From: Dehalococcoidia bacterium
GTDB lineage: Bacteria > Chloroflexota > Dehalococcoidia > GIF9 > AB-539-J10
Direction of reading: 5' to 3'
Length of the DNA: 64,000 nucleotides
Assembly: GCA_030615625.1 (NCBI GenBank)
Contig: JAUWYX010000005.1
Span: 1 to 64,000, forward strand
A program made the position numbers and the translations under genes. Position 1 is the first letter of the stretch; the number at the start of each line of letters is the position of its first letter. This document shows positions 55,745 to 63,735 of the stretch, in pieces. The notes beneath the pieces are model-generated. The model made no database searches. It saw only the letters and a program-made list of their open reading frames with translations, and had not been told where the DNA came from.

Positions 55745-56305
55745 ATGGAGGTGACGGTCAATAAAACAAAAATTTCTATTGTCCAGGGGGATATCACCAG
55801 GCAAGCTACCGATGCCATTGTTAACGCTGCCAACTCCAGCTTAATGGGTGGCGGAGGAGTGGATGGGGCGATACACCGGACCGGGGGACCAGCAATATTA
55901 GAGGAATGCAAGAAAATCATTGCCCAGCAAGGAAGATTGCCCACAGGCAAAGCTGTAATCACAACAGGGGGGAATCTCAAAGCACAGTATGTGATACATA
56001 CTGTTGGTCCCATCTGGCATGGTGGCAGCAGAAACGAAGCTGAGCTCTTGGGAAGCGCCTATTACGAGTGCCTTAAATTAGCTACCGAGAACAAATTGGC
56101 CAGCATCTCCTTCCCTTCCATAAGCACCGGAGCCTATGGCTATCCCGTGGATGAAGCGGCAAAAATAGCAGTAAGCACCGTCGTTTCGTTTCTTAACGAG
56201 CAAGCGACATCCCTTAAAGATGTCGTGTTTGTTCTCTTCGATTCCCGGACTTACCAAAGCTATTACTCCGCTCTACAAATTTACCTCAACCGCTTAGAAG
56301 CGTAA
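55745..56305 (+). CDS. Macro-domain ADP-ribose-binding protein
   Basis: The 186-residue macro domain has ISIVQGDITRQATDAIVNAA, NSSLMGGGGVDGAIHRTGG (binding loop and Gly-rich motif), TGKAVITTGGNLKAQYVIHT and ISFPSISTGAYGYPVDEAA. Such proteins remove ADP-ribose or deacetylate O-acetyl-ADP-ribose. ATG 55745 follows AAGGATGAAAG. It stands alone after ychF. Confidence 0.93.
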   Translation: MEVTVNKTKISIVQGDITRQATDAIVNAANSSLMGGGGVDGAIHRTGGPAILEECKKIIAQQGRLPTGKAVITTGGNLKAQYVIHTVGPIWHGGSRNEAELLGSAYYECLKLATENKLASISFPSISTGAYGYPVDEAAKIAVSTVVSFLNEQATSLKDVVFVLFDSRTYQSYYSALQIYLNRLEA

Positions 56306-56375
56306 GAAAACAAAACTTCAAGCGACAGTCACCTGAGAAGGCGAGACTTATTCCCCGCCGATAAAGAGGCTTTTG

Positions 56376-56470
56376 GCATTGCGAGTGAAGCGCGGCAATC
56401 CCCTGCCCCCACAGAGATTGCGGAGCCTGTTCCGAAGCGTAAGCGAGGAATCTCGCTCCTCGCAATGACA
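56376..56470. repeat. R2 repeat cluster
   Basis: GGCATTGCGAGTGAAGCGCG followed by GCAATCCC, then GAGATTGCGGAGCC and AGGAATCTCGCTCCTCGCA followed by ATGACAG, fill the gap between the macro-domain and CoA-transferase genes. Confidence 0.75.
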
Positions 56471-56508
56471 GAAGAGCGGGGCGTTGAGAAAAATAGACTT
56501 GACCCCTT

Positions 56509-58281
56509 TTACGTGAAGAATCCTTTCGGGTCGAATAGCCTTAATAAAGTCACTTCCTCTTTAGCTACTGGCTGAGCCTCTTTTAAATTGGGGCTGACCT
56601 TAAGTTCCCAGCCAACTTTTTTTTCTATCCCGGCTATGGCTTCTTTTACTGCCTGTTTTGCTTTGGCTGGGATATAGGTTGTCAGCGTAAAGGTTTCTTC
56701 GCCGCCAATCTTTTCGAAAACGCCGACATCTGTTACCAGTGTCGTTACATTTTTTCCACTGAAGGTGATATAGGGCACTTTTTCCACTAATCTCTGCTTT
56801 CCCGAGTTGATTACCACTACAGTCTCTCTGTTACCGCTAGCTATATCGTTGGCTCCTCCCGAGCCGACCAGATATGTTACGCCTGGAAGTTTTGTAGAGT
56901 TCACATTGCCATATTTATCTATCTGCCCTCCTGCCAAAACGCCCAGGCATTGATTTGACGAGCCACCGACGAAGACTCCAAGCATAGTTTCATTGTTGTT
57001 CAGTATTTTGCACGTGTGCATGTTGTGATAGCTGAATATAAATGGGTCTGAAGCTCTCGGCAGGTAACCGTACATGCCTATCTCAGCCATTAAATCCACG
57101 TCACAGCCTTTTTCTTTGAGTCTGTAAGCTGCCAGCCAGGCTGCCAGGTTTGACAGTCCTGCACCGGCGAGTATTGTCTTGTACCCTCCGGCAATGAATT
57201 TGTCATTTATAACCTGTGCAGCGGTGACCACCATCCTCTCCAGTGGGTTCGAGCCTTTGTTGAAATCCAGATTTGGTATCTCAGCCACTGTTTCGTCTTT
57301 CCACGAATCCGAATGAGCCTTCCCTTTAAGATAAATAAGCCTGTCACTACCGAGTTTCGCAAGATACTCGTTGTAGTCCTTGCAATCCAAAATCCAGTAC
57401 TTTATCCACTCCGAGAATTTTCGCTCGTCCCTTGATGCTTCCCTGCTTTCAGTGAGGAAGTCGTAGTCGTCGAAGTAGTGCTCGAATTCAGGCAGGCCGC
57501 AATTTGGCATTCCCGCAGGATGCGCTCCATAAGGTACTTCGCAGACCGCCTTGACCATGTAAGACGGAATTCGGACAAGATGCGAGTGACTACGTATATA
57601 TTCCGTGGGAACGATTTTCTCTGCGCTGACGATGACTCCTTGTTTTGCCCCCCAGGCCCCAAAGACATCAGCCCCCAAGGGATAGGTAATGATTGTGTTT
57701 CCGCAGCGGTCGGCAGCAGCGCCGTGCACCAGCGCAATATCTGGTCTCAAAGCTCTCATGAGCCCTATTTTCTCGCCGGGGGCAAACGGGTCATCGATGA
57801 CCGTAAATGATTCCTTGTTTTCCTCCTCCATGGAGCTTCCCACAATTGACCTGGTGGGAATTACGCTCCATCCCATTGCTCCAGCCAGAAGTCTCTGGGG
57901 AATGGTAAGCATCGTCCAGTTCTCGAACTCCACTTCACCGGAGAGGTAGGCTTTCTGAGCCACGGGATTCGGTCCTGGCGATGGGTATACGTCACCGATG
58001 AAACTGGCTATGATTTTCTTGGCCAGTCTTCCGTGAATTAGAGCCAGCACGGTTGCTGTGATGCCATTATTTATAATGGTGAACTCGGGGTTTTTGTCCC
58101 AGAACTCCCTTACAAGCTGATTGAATAGAGCTCCGCCTCTTCCGGCAAAACCGATGGACATTCCTTTTTTAACGTGCTCTCTTATAGCTTCATCAAGGGG
58201 GCAGATCTTGTCTTCACCTTCAACTACGGGAAGTCGGAATTTCGAGTCTAGGAAAGCTTTTAGCTCTTCTATCTCCATCAT
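56509..58281 (-). CDS. Fused family I CoA-transferase (glutaconate-type alpha-beta)
   Basis: The 590-residue protein joins two CoA-transferase halves. The N-terminal half has VKKGMSIGFAGRGGALFNQL, VIPTRSIVGSSMEE and ALVHGAAADRCGN; the C-terminal half has GGYKTILAGAGLSNLAAWLA, LMAEIGMYGYLPRASDP and YLVGSGGANDIASG. The Glu-containing AEIGMYGY fits the nucleophile position of family I enzymes. It transfers CoA between an organic acid and an acyl-CoA; substrate uncertain. Two chains are usual in GctAB, so this is a natural fusion. Ribosome-binding support for ATG 58281 is weak; the ATG at 58278 is an alternative. Confidence 0.85.
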   Translation of the reverse strand: MMEIEELKAFLDSKFRLPVVEGEDKICPLDEAIREHVKKGMSIGFAGRGGALFNQLVREFWDKNPEFTIINNGITATVLALIHGRLAKKIIASFIGDVYPSPGPNPVAQKAYLSGEVEFENWTMLTIPQRLLAGAMGWSVIPTRSIVGSSMEEENKESFTVIDDPFAPGEKIGLMRALRPDIALVHGAAADRCGNTIITYPLGADVFGAWGAKQGVIVSAEKIVPTEYIRSHSHLVRIPSYMVKAVCEVPYGAHPAGMPNCGLPEFEHYFDDYDFLTESREASRDERKFSEWIKYWILDCKDYNEYLAKLGSDRLIYLKGKAHSDSWKDETVAEIPNLDFNKGSNPLERMVVTAAQVINDKFIAGGYKTILAGAGLSNLAAWLAAYRLKEKGCDVDLMAEIGMYGYLPRASDPFIFSYHNMHTCKILNNNETMLGVFVGGSSNQCLGVLAGGQIDKYGNVNSTKLPGVTYLVGSGGANDIASGNRETVVVINSGKQRLVEKVPYITFSGKNVTTLVTDVGVFEKIGGEETFTLTTYIPAKAKQAVKEAIAGIEKKVGWELKVSPNLKEAQPVAKEEVTLLRLFDPKGFFT

Positions 58282-58587
58282 TGTGCCCGAACGTTTCAGC
58301 TGGGTGGGCCTTTAGTTTGTCCAAGGTGATAGTTTAGTTTCCCCAAAATCTTAGTTTAGATTATATCACCCCCCTCGCACTGTCAAGCGCTTTTCAAAAC
58401 GTGGATGTCTAATAGCACTTGGGGCTCAGGTGTGTCTTCTTTAGCTTGTCTGATTATACAGGGTATTGTATGATAGGGTAAAACTTAATTGCCCGTGATA
58501 GTTTAGTGCAGACATTCAACCTAGCGGCAAAGAAAAAACAGTCGAGCCGGAGATGGTGCAGAGGTTGGAGGATTCAATAGGTCGGAG
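58282..58587. other. Intergenic region with a palindrome upstream of the CoA-transferase
   Basis: GGTGATA (58325-58331) and TATCACC (58364-58370) enclose AGTTTAGTTTCCCCAAAA; a related TGATAGTTTAG occurs at 58496 and GGTAACAGTTTAGTTTTCC near 61120. This could be an operator or a small dispersed repeat. No gene is seen in the 306 bp. Confidence 0.4.
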
Positions 58588-59304
58588 ATGGAGATAATCC
58601 CAGCCGTTGACATCAGGGGCGGCAAGTGCGTCAGGCTATATCAGGGTGATTATAACCAGGAAACTGTTTTTGACGAGAACCCGGTGACAGCAGCCTTGAC
58701 CTGGTATTCCCAGGGGGCACGATGGCTCCATATTGTCGATCTGGACGGGGCGGTTGCCGGTGAGCCCCAAAATATGGAGGTGGTTGAGGAGATAATAAAA
58801 GAGAGCGGCCTGTTAATAGAATTAGGCGGCGGTATCAGGCAAGAAGAGGTGGCAGAAAAATTGTTGCGTCAGGGGGTAAGCCGGATAATTTTGGGAACTG
58901 CGGCGATAGAGAACAGAGAACTGGTAAAAAAGCTATGCCAGCAATTTGGCGAGGCTATCGCAGTTAGCCTTGACGCCCGAGATGGCAAGATAGCTATCCA
59001 CGGCTGGCAGAAGAACACGGTTTTTGAGGTTCTCCAGTTAAGCCGAGAGATGGTTGATGCCGGAGTGAGGCGCTTCATTTATACTGATATAAAAAGGGAT
59101 GGCACCCTTACCGAGCCTAACTTTGACATGATAAATAGATTGCTTGCTGAAGCAAATGTCCCCGTCATTGTGGCCGGGGGGGTTTCCAAGCTGGAGCATT
59201 TACGGAGGCTTAAGGAGCTCGGTGTGGAAGGAGCTATTATAGGCAAAGCTCTTTATACCGGGGATATTGATTTGGGAGAAGCTATAATCAATTTCGGAAC
59301 TTAG
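58588..59304 (+). CDS. hisA: ProFAR isomerase HisA
   Basis: The 238-residue TIM-barrel enzyme catalyses the fourth step of histidine biosynthesis. It has [85 protein letters not shown] and [13 protein letters not shown]. The substrate phosphate loops are intact. It is followed after 7 bp by hisI; no other his genes are nearby in the window. Confidence 0.96.
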   Translation: MEIIPAVDIRGGKCVRLYQGDYNQETVFDENPVTAALTWYSQGARWLHIVDLDGAVAGEPQNMEVVEEIIKESGLLIELGGGIRQEEVAEKLLRQGVSRIILGTAAIENRELVKKLCQQFGEAIAVSLDARDGKIAIHGWQKNTVFEVLQLSREMVDAGVRRFIYTDIKRDGTLTEPNFDMINRLLAEANVPVIVAGGVSKLEHLRRLKELGVEGAIIGKALYTGDIDLGEAIINFGT

Positions 59305-59311
59305 GAGGCAC

Positions 59312-59632
59312 ATGTTAAACTTTGATGATAAAGGCTTGATTCCCGCTATTGTCCAGGATGTCAGGAATGGTGAAGTCCTGATGCTGGGCTATATGAACAA
59401 AGAATCGCTAAAGCGCACGTTAGCCATCAGAGATGTCTGGTTCTACAGCCGCAGCCGGCAGGAATTGTGGCACAAGGGGGAAACCTCGGGCAATTTCCTC
59501 AGAGTGAAGTCCATTATCAAGGACTGCGATAGCGATGCCCTTCTTATAGAGGCTGAACCAATGGGGCCAGTATGTCACACCGGCAATCGGACTTGCTTTT
59601 TCCAGCAATTGGAGAGTGAAGACACAGCGTAA
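59312..59632 (+). CDS. hisI: Phosphoribosyl-AMP cyclohydrolase HisI
   Basis: The 106-residue protein has [39 protein letters not shown] and the metal-binding [20 protein letters not shown], then TGNRTCFF. It catalyses the third step of histidine biosynthesis. It is the monofunctional form without a HisE domain. RBS GGAGG precedes ATG 59312. Confidence 0.96.
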   Translation: MLNFDDKGLIPAIVQDVRNGEVLMLGYMNKESLKRTLAIRDVWFYSRSRQELWHKGETSGNFLRVKSIIKDCDSDALLIEAEPMGPVCHTGNRTCFFQQLESEDTA

Positions 59633-59719
59633 TAGCCTGATCCATCTTTTGAACAAGCGCTGAGTTTATCTCCACCCCACCCAAGGCGGGGACGAGTCCT
59701 ACCCTTATGATAATGCTAG

Positions 59720-59935
59720 AGAAATCCTAAATTCCAAGCACCAAATCCCTTCGACTTCGCTCAGGACAGGCCTAGACAATACAGAAATTCAAAAACCAAA
59801 GGGCAAAAATCAAAATGACAACTCAAAATGCAAAACTTCTTAACCTTTGCTCTGTCATTTTGCACTTTTATTTTTGCATTTTGCATTTTGAAGGGATTTG
59901 TTTAGAGCTTAGAAATTAGGATTTGGAATTTATCC
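59720..59935 (+). repeat. R4 AT-rich imperfect palindrome after hisI
   Basis: AAATTCAAAAACCAAAGGGC and CAAAATGACAACTCAAAATG on the left mirror CATTTTGCATTTTGAAGGGA and GATTTGGAATTTATCC on the right. It is related to the blocks after rpe (19740, 19990) and at 47.4 kb. It ends in a partial R2 (GGGATTGCCACGCTTCGCTC, 59939). No gene is present in 59633-60177. Confidence 0.6.
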
Positions 59936-59986
59936 AATGGGATTGCCACGCTTCGCTCGCAAGAAAAATAGAGTTGTCCCTTTACT

Positions 59987-60023
59987 TAAAAAGGGAGGGG
60001 GGCAGCTTCACGCTGCCCCCTCC
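59987..60023 (-). terminator. Intrinsic terminator of the small secreted protein gene
   Basis: On the minus strand GGAGGGGGCAGC, a GTGAA loop and GCTGCCCCCCTCCC form a very strong stem followed by TTTTTAAG. It lies about 155 bp beyond the stop at 60178. Confidence 0.75.
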
Positions 60024-60177
60024 TTCTAAATCTTTATCCGTTCCACTCGTTACCAGCCCAAGCAAGCTCTCCATTGCCAACCCCGGGAAATCACCTTGGC
60101 AATCTCATTGAGATTCCTCTCTTACTCACCGGCAACCGAGCGAGAACATTATGCCACTGTTAAAGTTATTACGCCGT

Positions 60178-60630
60178 TTAGCCGCACGGAGTGAATTCTC
60201 CGCCTGTTACGTTTGCGGACCAAGTCGTAACGAGTCCGCAGGCTATCGTGTCACAGATGCCCACTAGCGCATCACCAACACCCGCCGGCAGTGCATCTGC
60301 AATCAGCGATATCGCAAATAAACCATCCAGGACATCCGCCGCTAAGCCCACACCCCACGCTAGCATATCGACTGACCAGGCAAGGGGACCGGCGGTCCAT
60401 GGAGCCACTTCATCGAGGACGTCACTTATCCAGGGCATGCCCATATCGAGCGCACCTGGTGTATCAACTATCGCCCATATGTCCGCAAATAGTTCGAGGC
60501 CACTCCCGATGATTGCGAACGGGATTTTAGCATACGTTGACGGCTCGATATCCTGCGCCGCCACGGCTCCAGGCACCACCGCCATGGTTAGCAGGGCAAG
60601 AGCAACACCTATACTGATTAATTTTTTCAC
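60178..60630 (-). CDS. Small secreted hydrophobic protein
   Basis: The 150-residue protein starts at GTG 60630 (AAAGGAGGT upstream) with a Sec signal peptide (KKLISIGVALALLTMAVVPG, cleavage near AVAAQ). The mature part is rich in Ala, Gly, Trp and Leu with amphipathic segments (LELFADIWAIVD, WSVDMLAWGVGLAADVLDG) and four cysteines including the C-terminal PCG. From memory, similar leader sequences occur in Dehalococcoidia genomes. A strong promoter, a long structured leader and a strong terminator suggest high expression. Function unknown. Confidence 0.7.
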   Translation of the reverse strand: MKKLISIGVALALLTMAVVPGAVAAQDIEPSTYAKIPFAIIGSGLELFADIWAIVDTPGALDMGMPWISDVLDEVAPWTAGPLAWSVDMLAWGVGLAADVLDGLFAISLIADALPAGVGDALVGICDTIACGLVTTWSANVTGGEFTPCG

Positions 60631-60819
60631 CTAAACCTCCTTTACTTTGACTATTTCGATACTGTCTTACCATCCCGAGTTCCCGGGCCCGGGATGATAC
60701 ATGGTTTTTATTCTTAATCTGAGCCCCCGATAAACACCTCCTTTCCGGGCTCTTAGCCCACTTTGTTCACTGGCTTAATTGTATGCAACAAGACAAATCG
60801 CAAATGTTAAAATCTTGTT
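60631..60819 (-). promoter_or_regulatory. Long structured 5' leader of the secreted protein gene
   Basis: The ~190-nt minus-strand leader contains hairpin GAGCCC...GGGCTC (60732-60763) whose interior holds AAAGGAGGTG, a decoy or internal ribosome-binding sequence, and hairpin CATCCCG...CGGGATG (about 60671-60697). The true AAAGGAGGT precedes GTG 60630. Whether it is regulatory is inference. Confidence 0.35.
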
Positions 60820-60825
60820 AATTTA

Positions 60826-60854
60826 AGTATATTCTACAAGGAGTGGGTTGTCAA
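60826..60854 (-). promoter_or_regulatory. Strong promoter of the secreted protein gene
   Basis: On the minus strand TTGACA (60854-60849), a 17-bp spacer and TATACT (60831-60826) match consensus at 11 of 12 positions. Confidence 0.65.
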
Positions 60855-60921
60855 GTCCCACCAGGAGATTTTACAAAAAATTCTATAAAAAGGTAATAAT
60901 CTCCGGGGCACACCCCTGTGT

Positions 60922-60952
60922 CTTGACAAACTTGTCAAGGTAAGGATATTAT
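60922..60952 (+). promoter_or_regulatory. Promoter with operator for the surface protein gene
   Basis: TTGACA (60923-60928), an 18-bp spacer and TATTAT (60947-60952) point right. A perfect inverted repeat CTTGACAA-AC-TTGTCAAG (60922-60939) covers the -35 box and could be a repressor site. It is divergent from the preceding promoter, with their -35 boxes about 70 bp apart. Confidence 0.55.
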
Positions 60953-60980
60953 GTTTTAGGTGAGGTTGCTTAAAAATGTA

Positions 60981-61062
60981 ATTGCCCAATTTATTTTACC
61001 CCTTGGTTGGGGAAGAGTTTATTGGGCAACCGAGCCCGATAAATCAGGTAATTACAGAAATG
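60981..61062 (+). repeat. Leader hairpin and R3-type palindrome
   Basis: ATTGCCCAA (60981-60989) pairs with 61021-61029 around an inner CCCC/GGGG hairpin, followed by the R3 variant CCCGATAAATCAGG with AATTACAGAAAT (61033-61054). The same order, GCCCAAT...ATTGGGC then an R3 unit, occurs at 52654-52726. It lies in the ~260-nt leader of the surface protein gene. Confidence 0.6.
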
Positions 61063-61215
61063 CCCAAAATTGAACGGAAATCAAAATTAAGCAGCCTCTT
61101 TTAATATAGAAGAAAGGTGGTAACAGTTTAGTTTTCCTAAAACGGCGTATAGTTCGCCATATTCTATAGGTTCGTCCGAACACACTTTTTTGGGAAAGCT
61201 TACCTGCTACGAGAT

Positions 61216-63321
61216 TTGAGAGTGCGCATAAAGCGAATACAAGCTCCCATTATAGCCGGGCTTTTATTACTGACGCTGATATTGCCCCAATTGGCCCTGG
61301 CTGCTGGGCCAGAGATATCAGGTGTTTTCGTGCCCACTATCACCCAGACTACCGCCACCATCACCTGGACTACCAATACTACTAGTGATAGTCAGGTGAA
61401 CTACGGCACCACCAGACCAAAAGGTGGGACATGGGAGAGTGAGCCCGAATCCCCCGATCCCGCTGAGGTCACCCATCATTCTATACTCCTCGAAGGCTTA
61501 ACCCCGAACACAACCTACTACTTTGAAGTTGTCTCCGGAACTTCCATTGATAACAATGGCGGCGAACATTATTCTTTCAAAACACTAGCATGGTATGCCA
61601 TCACCCTTGACCCTGCTTGTGGGGTCTGCGGCGATCTGTGGAAACCAAAGGTCTGCGATGAAGTGATCGGAGTAACGGCGGTGGTGGCAGCGGGGGGCGA
61701 CTATCGTATCTGCTGGGATTCTCGCGCAGCAGCAAATGTTGTGGAGACATTTACAGCAGCCGGGGCTGGAACCTACACCTTGACCTTCAATATGCCGGAG
61801 GCTAAGAGGGGCATTCATAAAGTTTATTTGACCAACACCTTCTATGACGACCTGGGGCCAAGTGCTGTTGCCGAATTTGTAGTCAACCCTTCGGTCAAGA
61901 TAGTCCCCGAGGAGGGGACGGTGGGCACGGAAGTAACCCTCAACGGTTATGGTTTTGATGCTTCACAGGCCATCGGGGTTACCCTCTTCCAGGGCGAGGT
62001 AAAGAAGGGCGAGGAAAAGACGGCTACGGCTGATGCCAAGGGTAGCTGGACCATGACTTACACCGTGCCAGCCACCCCCGCCGGTGGCTATACCTTCAAT
62101 GTCGGACCTCCTAACACAGATGAGATATGGGTGATCAAGTATTTTAAGGTGACCCCCAAAATCACTGCCACGCCGAGTTCGGGGACGGTCGGGCAGACGA
62201 TTAAGGTGGATGGTACAGGCTTTGCCAGTGAAGAAGAGGACATTGAGGTTACCTTCGATGGGGAGGTGAGGAAGGAAAACATCACTGCGGATGAAGATGG
62301 CTCGTGGACTGCCAATATAATTGTGCCTATTCGCACATGTGACGACTATATCATAAACGCCTCAGGAAAAACGACCAGGGCTCGTGATGTAGATCCTGTT
62401 GAGTTCACAGTGGTTGCGGGAATAGCAGTGACGCCTGCCCTGGCTTATGTAGGGGATGAGATTACCGTTACCGGAGGCGGATTCGCGCCCGGGGAAAGCG
62501 GCGTCAAGGTTACCCTTGATGGGACGGTTGTAGCTACGAATATTCCCGTTGATATCTATGGTTGTTGGGAATCGTCCTTTAATCTGCCGGGCAGCGCCTA
62601 TGGCAGTCATACTGTATCGGCTTCTGGTGAAACAACCGCGGCTGTGACGACTACTGTCGACACTCAAGCTCAAATATTAGAATTCAGCCCGGCTGAGGGA
62701 GCTCCTGGCGACTCCATTAGTCTCACCGGCAACGGTTTTCACGGCAGTCAAGATTTAACCGTGACTATTGGTGGCATTGACGTGTCGGAGGATATACAAA
62801 CTAAGTCCAATGGCAATATTGTCATTAGCTTCCGAGTGCCCAAAGGAAGCCCTGAGGGCAAACAGACCCTGGTGGTGACCGACGAAGGTGGAGCTACCGA
62901 CCAGGTTGACTTCACGGTAACGAGGAAAACCCTATCAACAACTCCTCTGCCCATATCCCCCAAGGAGAGCAAACTAAGGTCAGGGGAGGTGACTTTCAAA
63001 TGGCAAGGGGTAACCGGTGACACCGGTTATACTTACACACTGGAGATAAGCACAACTGCTGGTTCTGGAAACATCTGGTCTAAGTCAGGTATTGCGGAAA
63101 GCAGCTACACACTAACTGAGGAAGAGGCTTTACCCAAGGGTACCTACTACTGGCGAGTTAAGATAGTGGATGATTATGGCAACGAAAGCGCCCGGTCGGA
63201 TTCCATCGAGTTCACGGTATCCCCAATTCCGACCTGGGTATGGGTAGTAGTGGGACTGGTAGTGCTGGTCGTGCTCATGGTCGTGGCCTATCGAGAAACA
63301 AAATTTAAGGTAACAGAATAA
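61216..63321 (+). CDS. Surface-anchored multi-domain protein (FnIII and IPT/TIG-like repeats)
   Basis: The product (about 700 residues) starts at TTG 61216 or GTG 61222 with a basic N-terminus and a signal peptide (IIAGLLLLTLILPQLALAAG). A fibronectin type III-like domain (about 35-125; TATITWTTNTTSDSQVNYGT, GLTPNTTYYFEVVSG) follows, then several IPT/TIG-like beta domains with repeated motifs (VTLNGYGFDASQAIGVTLF, IKVDGTGFASEEEDIEVTF, ITVTGGGFAPGESGVKVTL, ISLTGNGFHGSQDLTVTIG). A last Ig-like domain precedes a C-terminal transmembrane helix (TWVWVVVGLVVLVVLMVVA). It is likely a cell-surface adhesion or S-layer-associated protein. Confidence 0.85.
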   Translation: MRVRIKRIQAPIIAGLLLLTLILPQLALAAGPEISGVFVPTITQTTATITWTTNTTSDSQVNYGTTRPKGGTWESEPESPDPAEVTHHSILLEGLTPNTTYYFEVVSGTSIDNNGGEHYSFKTLAWYAITLDPACGVCGDLWKPKVCDEVIGVTAVVAAGGDYRICWDSRAAANVVETFTAAGAGTYTLTFNMPEAKRGIHKVYLTNTFYDDLGPSAVAEFVVNPSVKIVPEEGTVGTEVTLNGYGFDASQAIGVTLFQGEVKKGEEKTATADAKGSWTMTYTVPATPAGGYTFNVGPPNTDEIWVIKYFKVTPKITATPSSGTVGQTIKVDGTGFASEEEDIEVTFDGEVRKENITADEDGSWTANIIVPIRTCDDYIINASGKTTRARDVDPVEFTVVAGIAVTPALAYVGDEITVTGGGFAPGESGVKVTLDGTVVATNIPVDIYGCWESSFNLPGSAYGSHTVSASGETTAAVTTTVDTQAQILEFSPAEGAPGDSISLTGNGFHGSQDLTVTIGGIDVSEDIQTKSNGNIVISFRVPKGSPEGKQTLVVTDEGGATDQVDFTVTRKTLSTTPLPISPKESKLRSGEVTFKWQGVTGDTGYTYTLEISTTAGSGNIWSKSGIAESSYTLTEEEALPKGTYYWRVKIVDDYGNESARSDSIEFTVSPIPTWVWVVVGLVVLVVLMVVAYRETKFKVTE

Positions 63322-63424
63322 GCTCAACTCGTTAAGATTTTCCCCCGGTTTTGCAATAACATCTGCAGGGGAGGAAAGTTATTAAGTTGGGGAAAATTGA
63401 CTGCTCGTAACCGCATAATCTCGT

Positions 63425-63486
63425 ATGAAATTGTTTAAAAAGAGCAAGGCGAGTTTTCCTCGGTGCATTAAGGAGAGGGGAGCGGT
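63425..63486 (+). repeat. Duplicated gene leader, copy 1
   Basis: AAAAAGAGCAAGGCGAGTTT ... TAAGGAGAGGGGAGCGGT, about 60 bp upstream of the 55-aa membrane protein, closely matches 63685-63735 upstream of the next gene (AAAAAGAGCAAGGCAAATTT ... TAAGGAGAGTAGGACGAT). The following codons (GGCTGTTTA / AGCTGTTTA) are also similar. Confidence 0.65.
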
Positions 63487-63654
63487 ATGATAGGCTGTTT
63501 AATAGTCTTCCCAATCGTAGGGTTTTTAGCGATGCTGGGTTTATACATGGGTACTTTGATGGCTTATTTTGTAGGTCTGGCCACAGTCATGGGTATATAT
63601 ATGAGCGGTATGGCAGCTTATTTTACAGCTTTCTTTATTATAATGTTCGGATGA
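63487..63654 (+). CDS. Small membrane protein
   Basis: The 55-residue ORF starts at ATG 63487 after AAGGAGAGGGGAGCGGT and is almost entirely hydrophobic (MIGCLIVFPIVGFLAMLGLY, then FVGLATVMGIYMSGMAAYF), enough for two membrane helices. No family is recognised. The shared leader with the next gene suggests common regulation or an ancestral duplication. Confidence 0.55.
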   Translation: MIGCLIVFPIVGFLAMLGLYMGTLMAYFVGLATVMGIYMSGMAAYFTAFFIIMFG

Positions 63655-63735
63655 GTCTATGTTAGAGCGTATGTAGGGCGCAATGAAAAAGAGCAAGGCA
63701 AATTTTTCCTGGTGCGCTAAGGAGAGTAGGACGAT

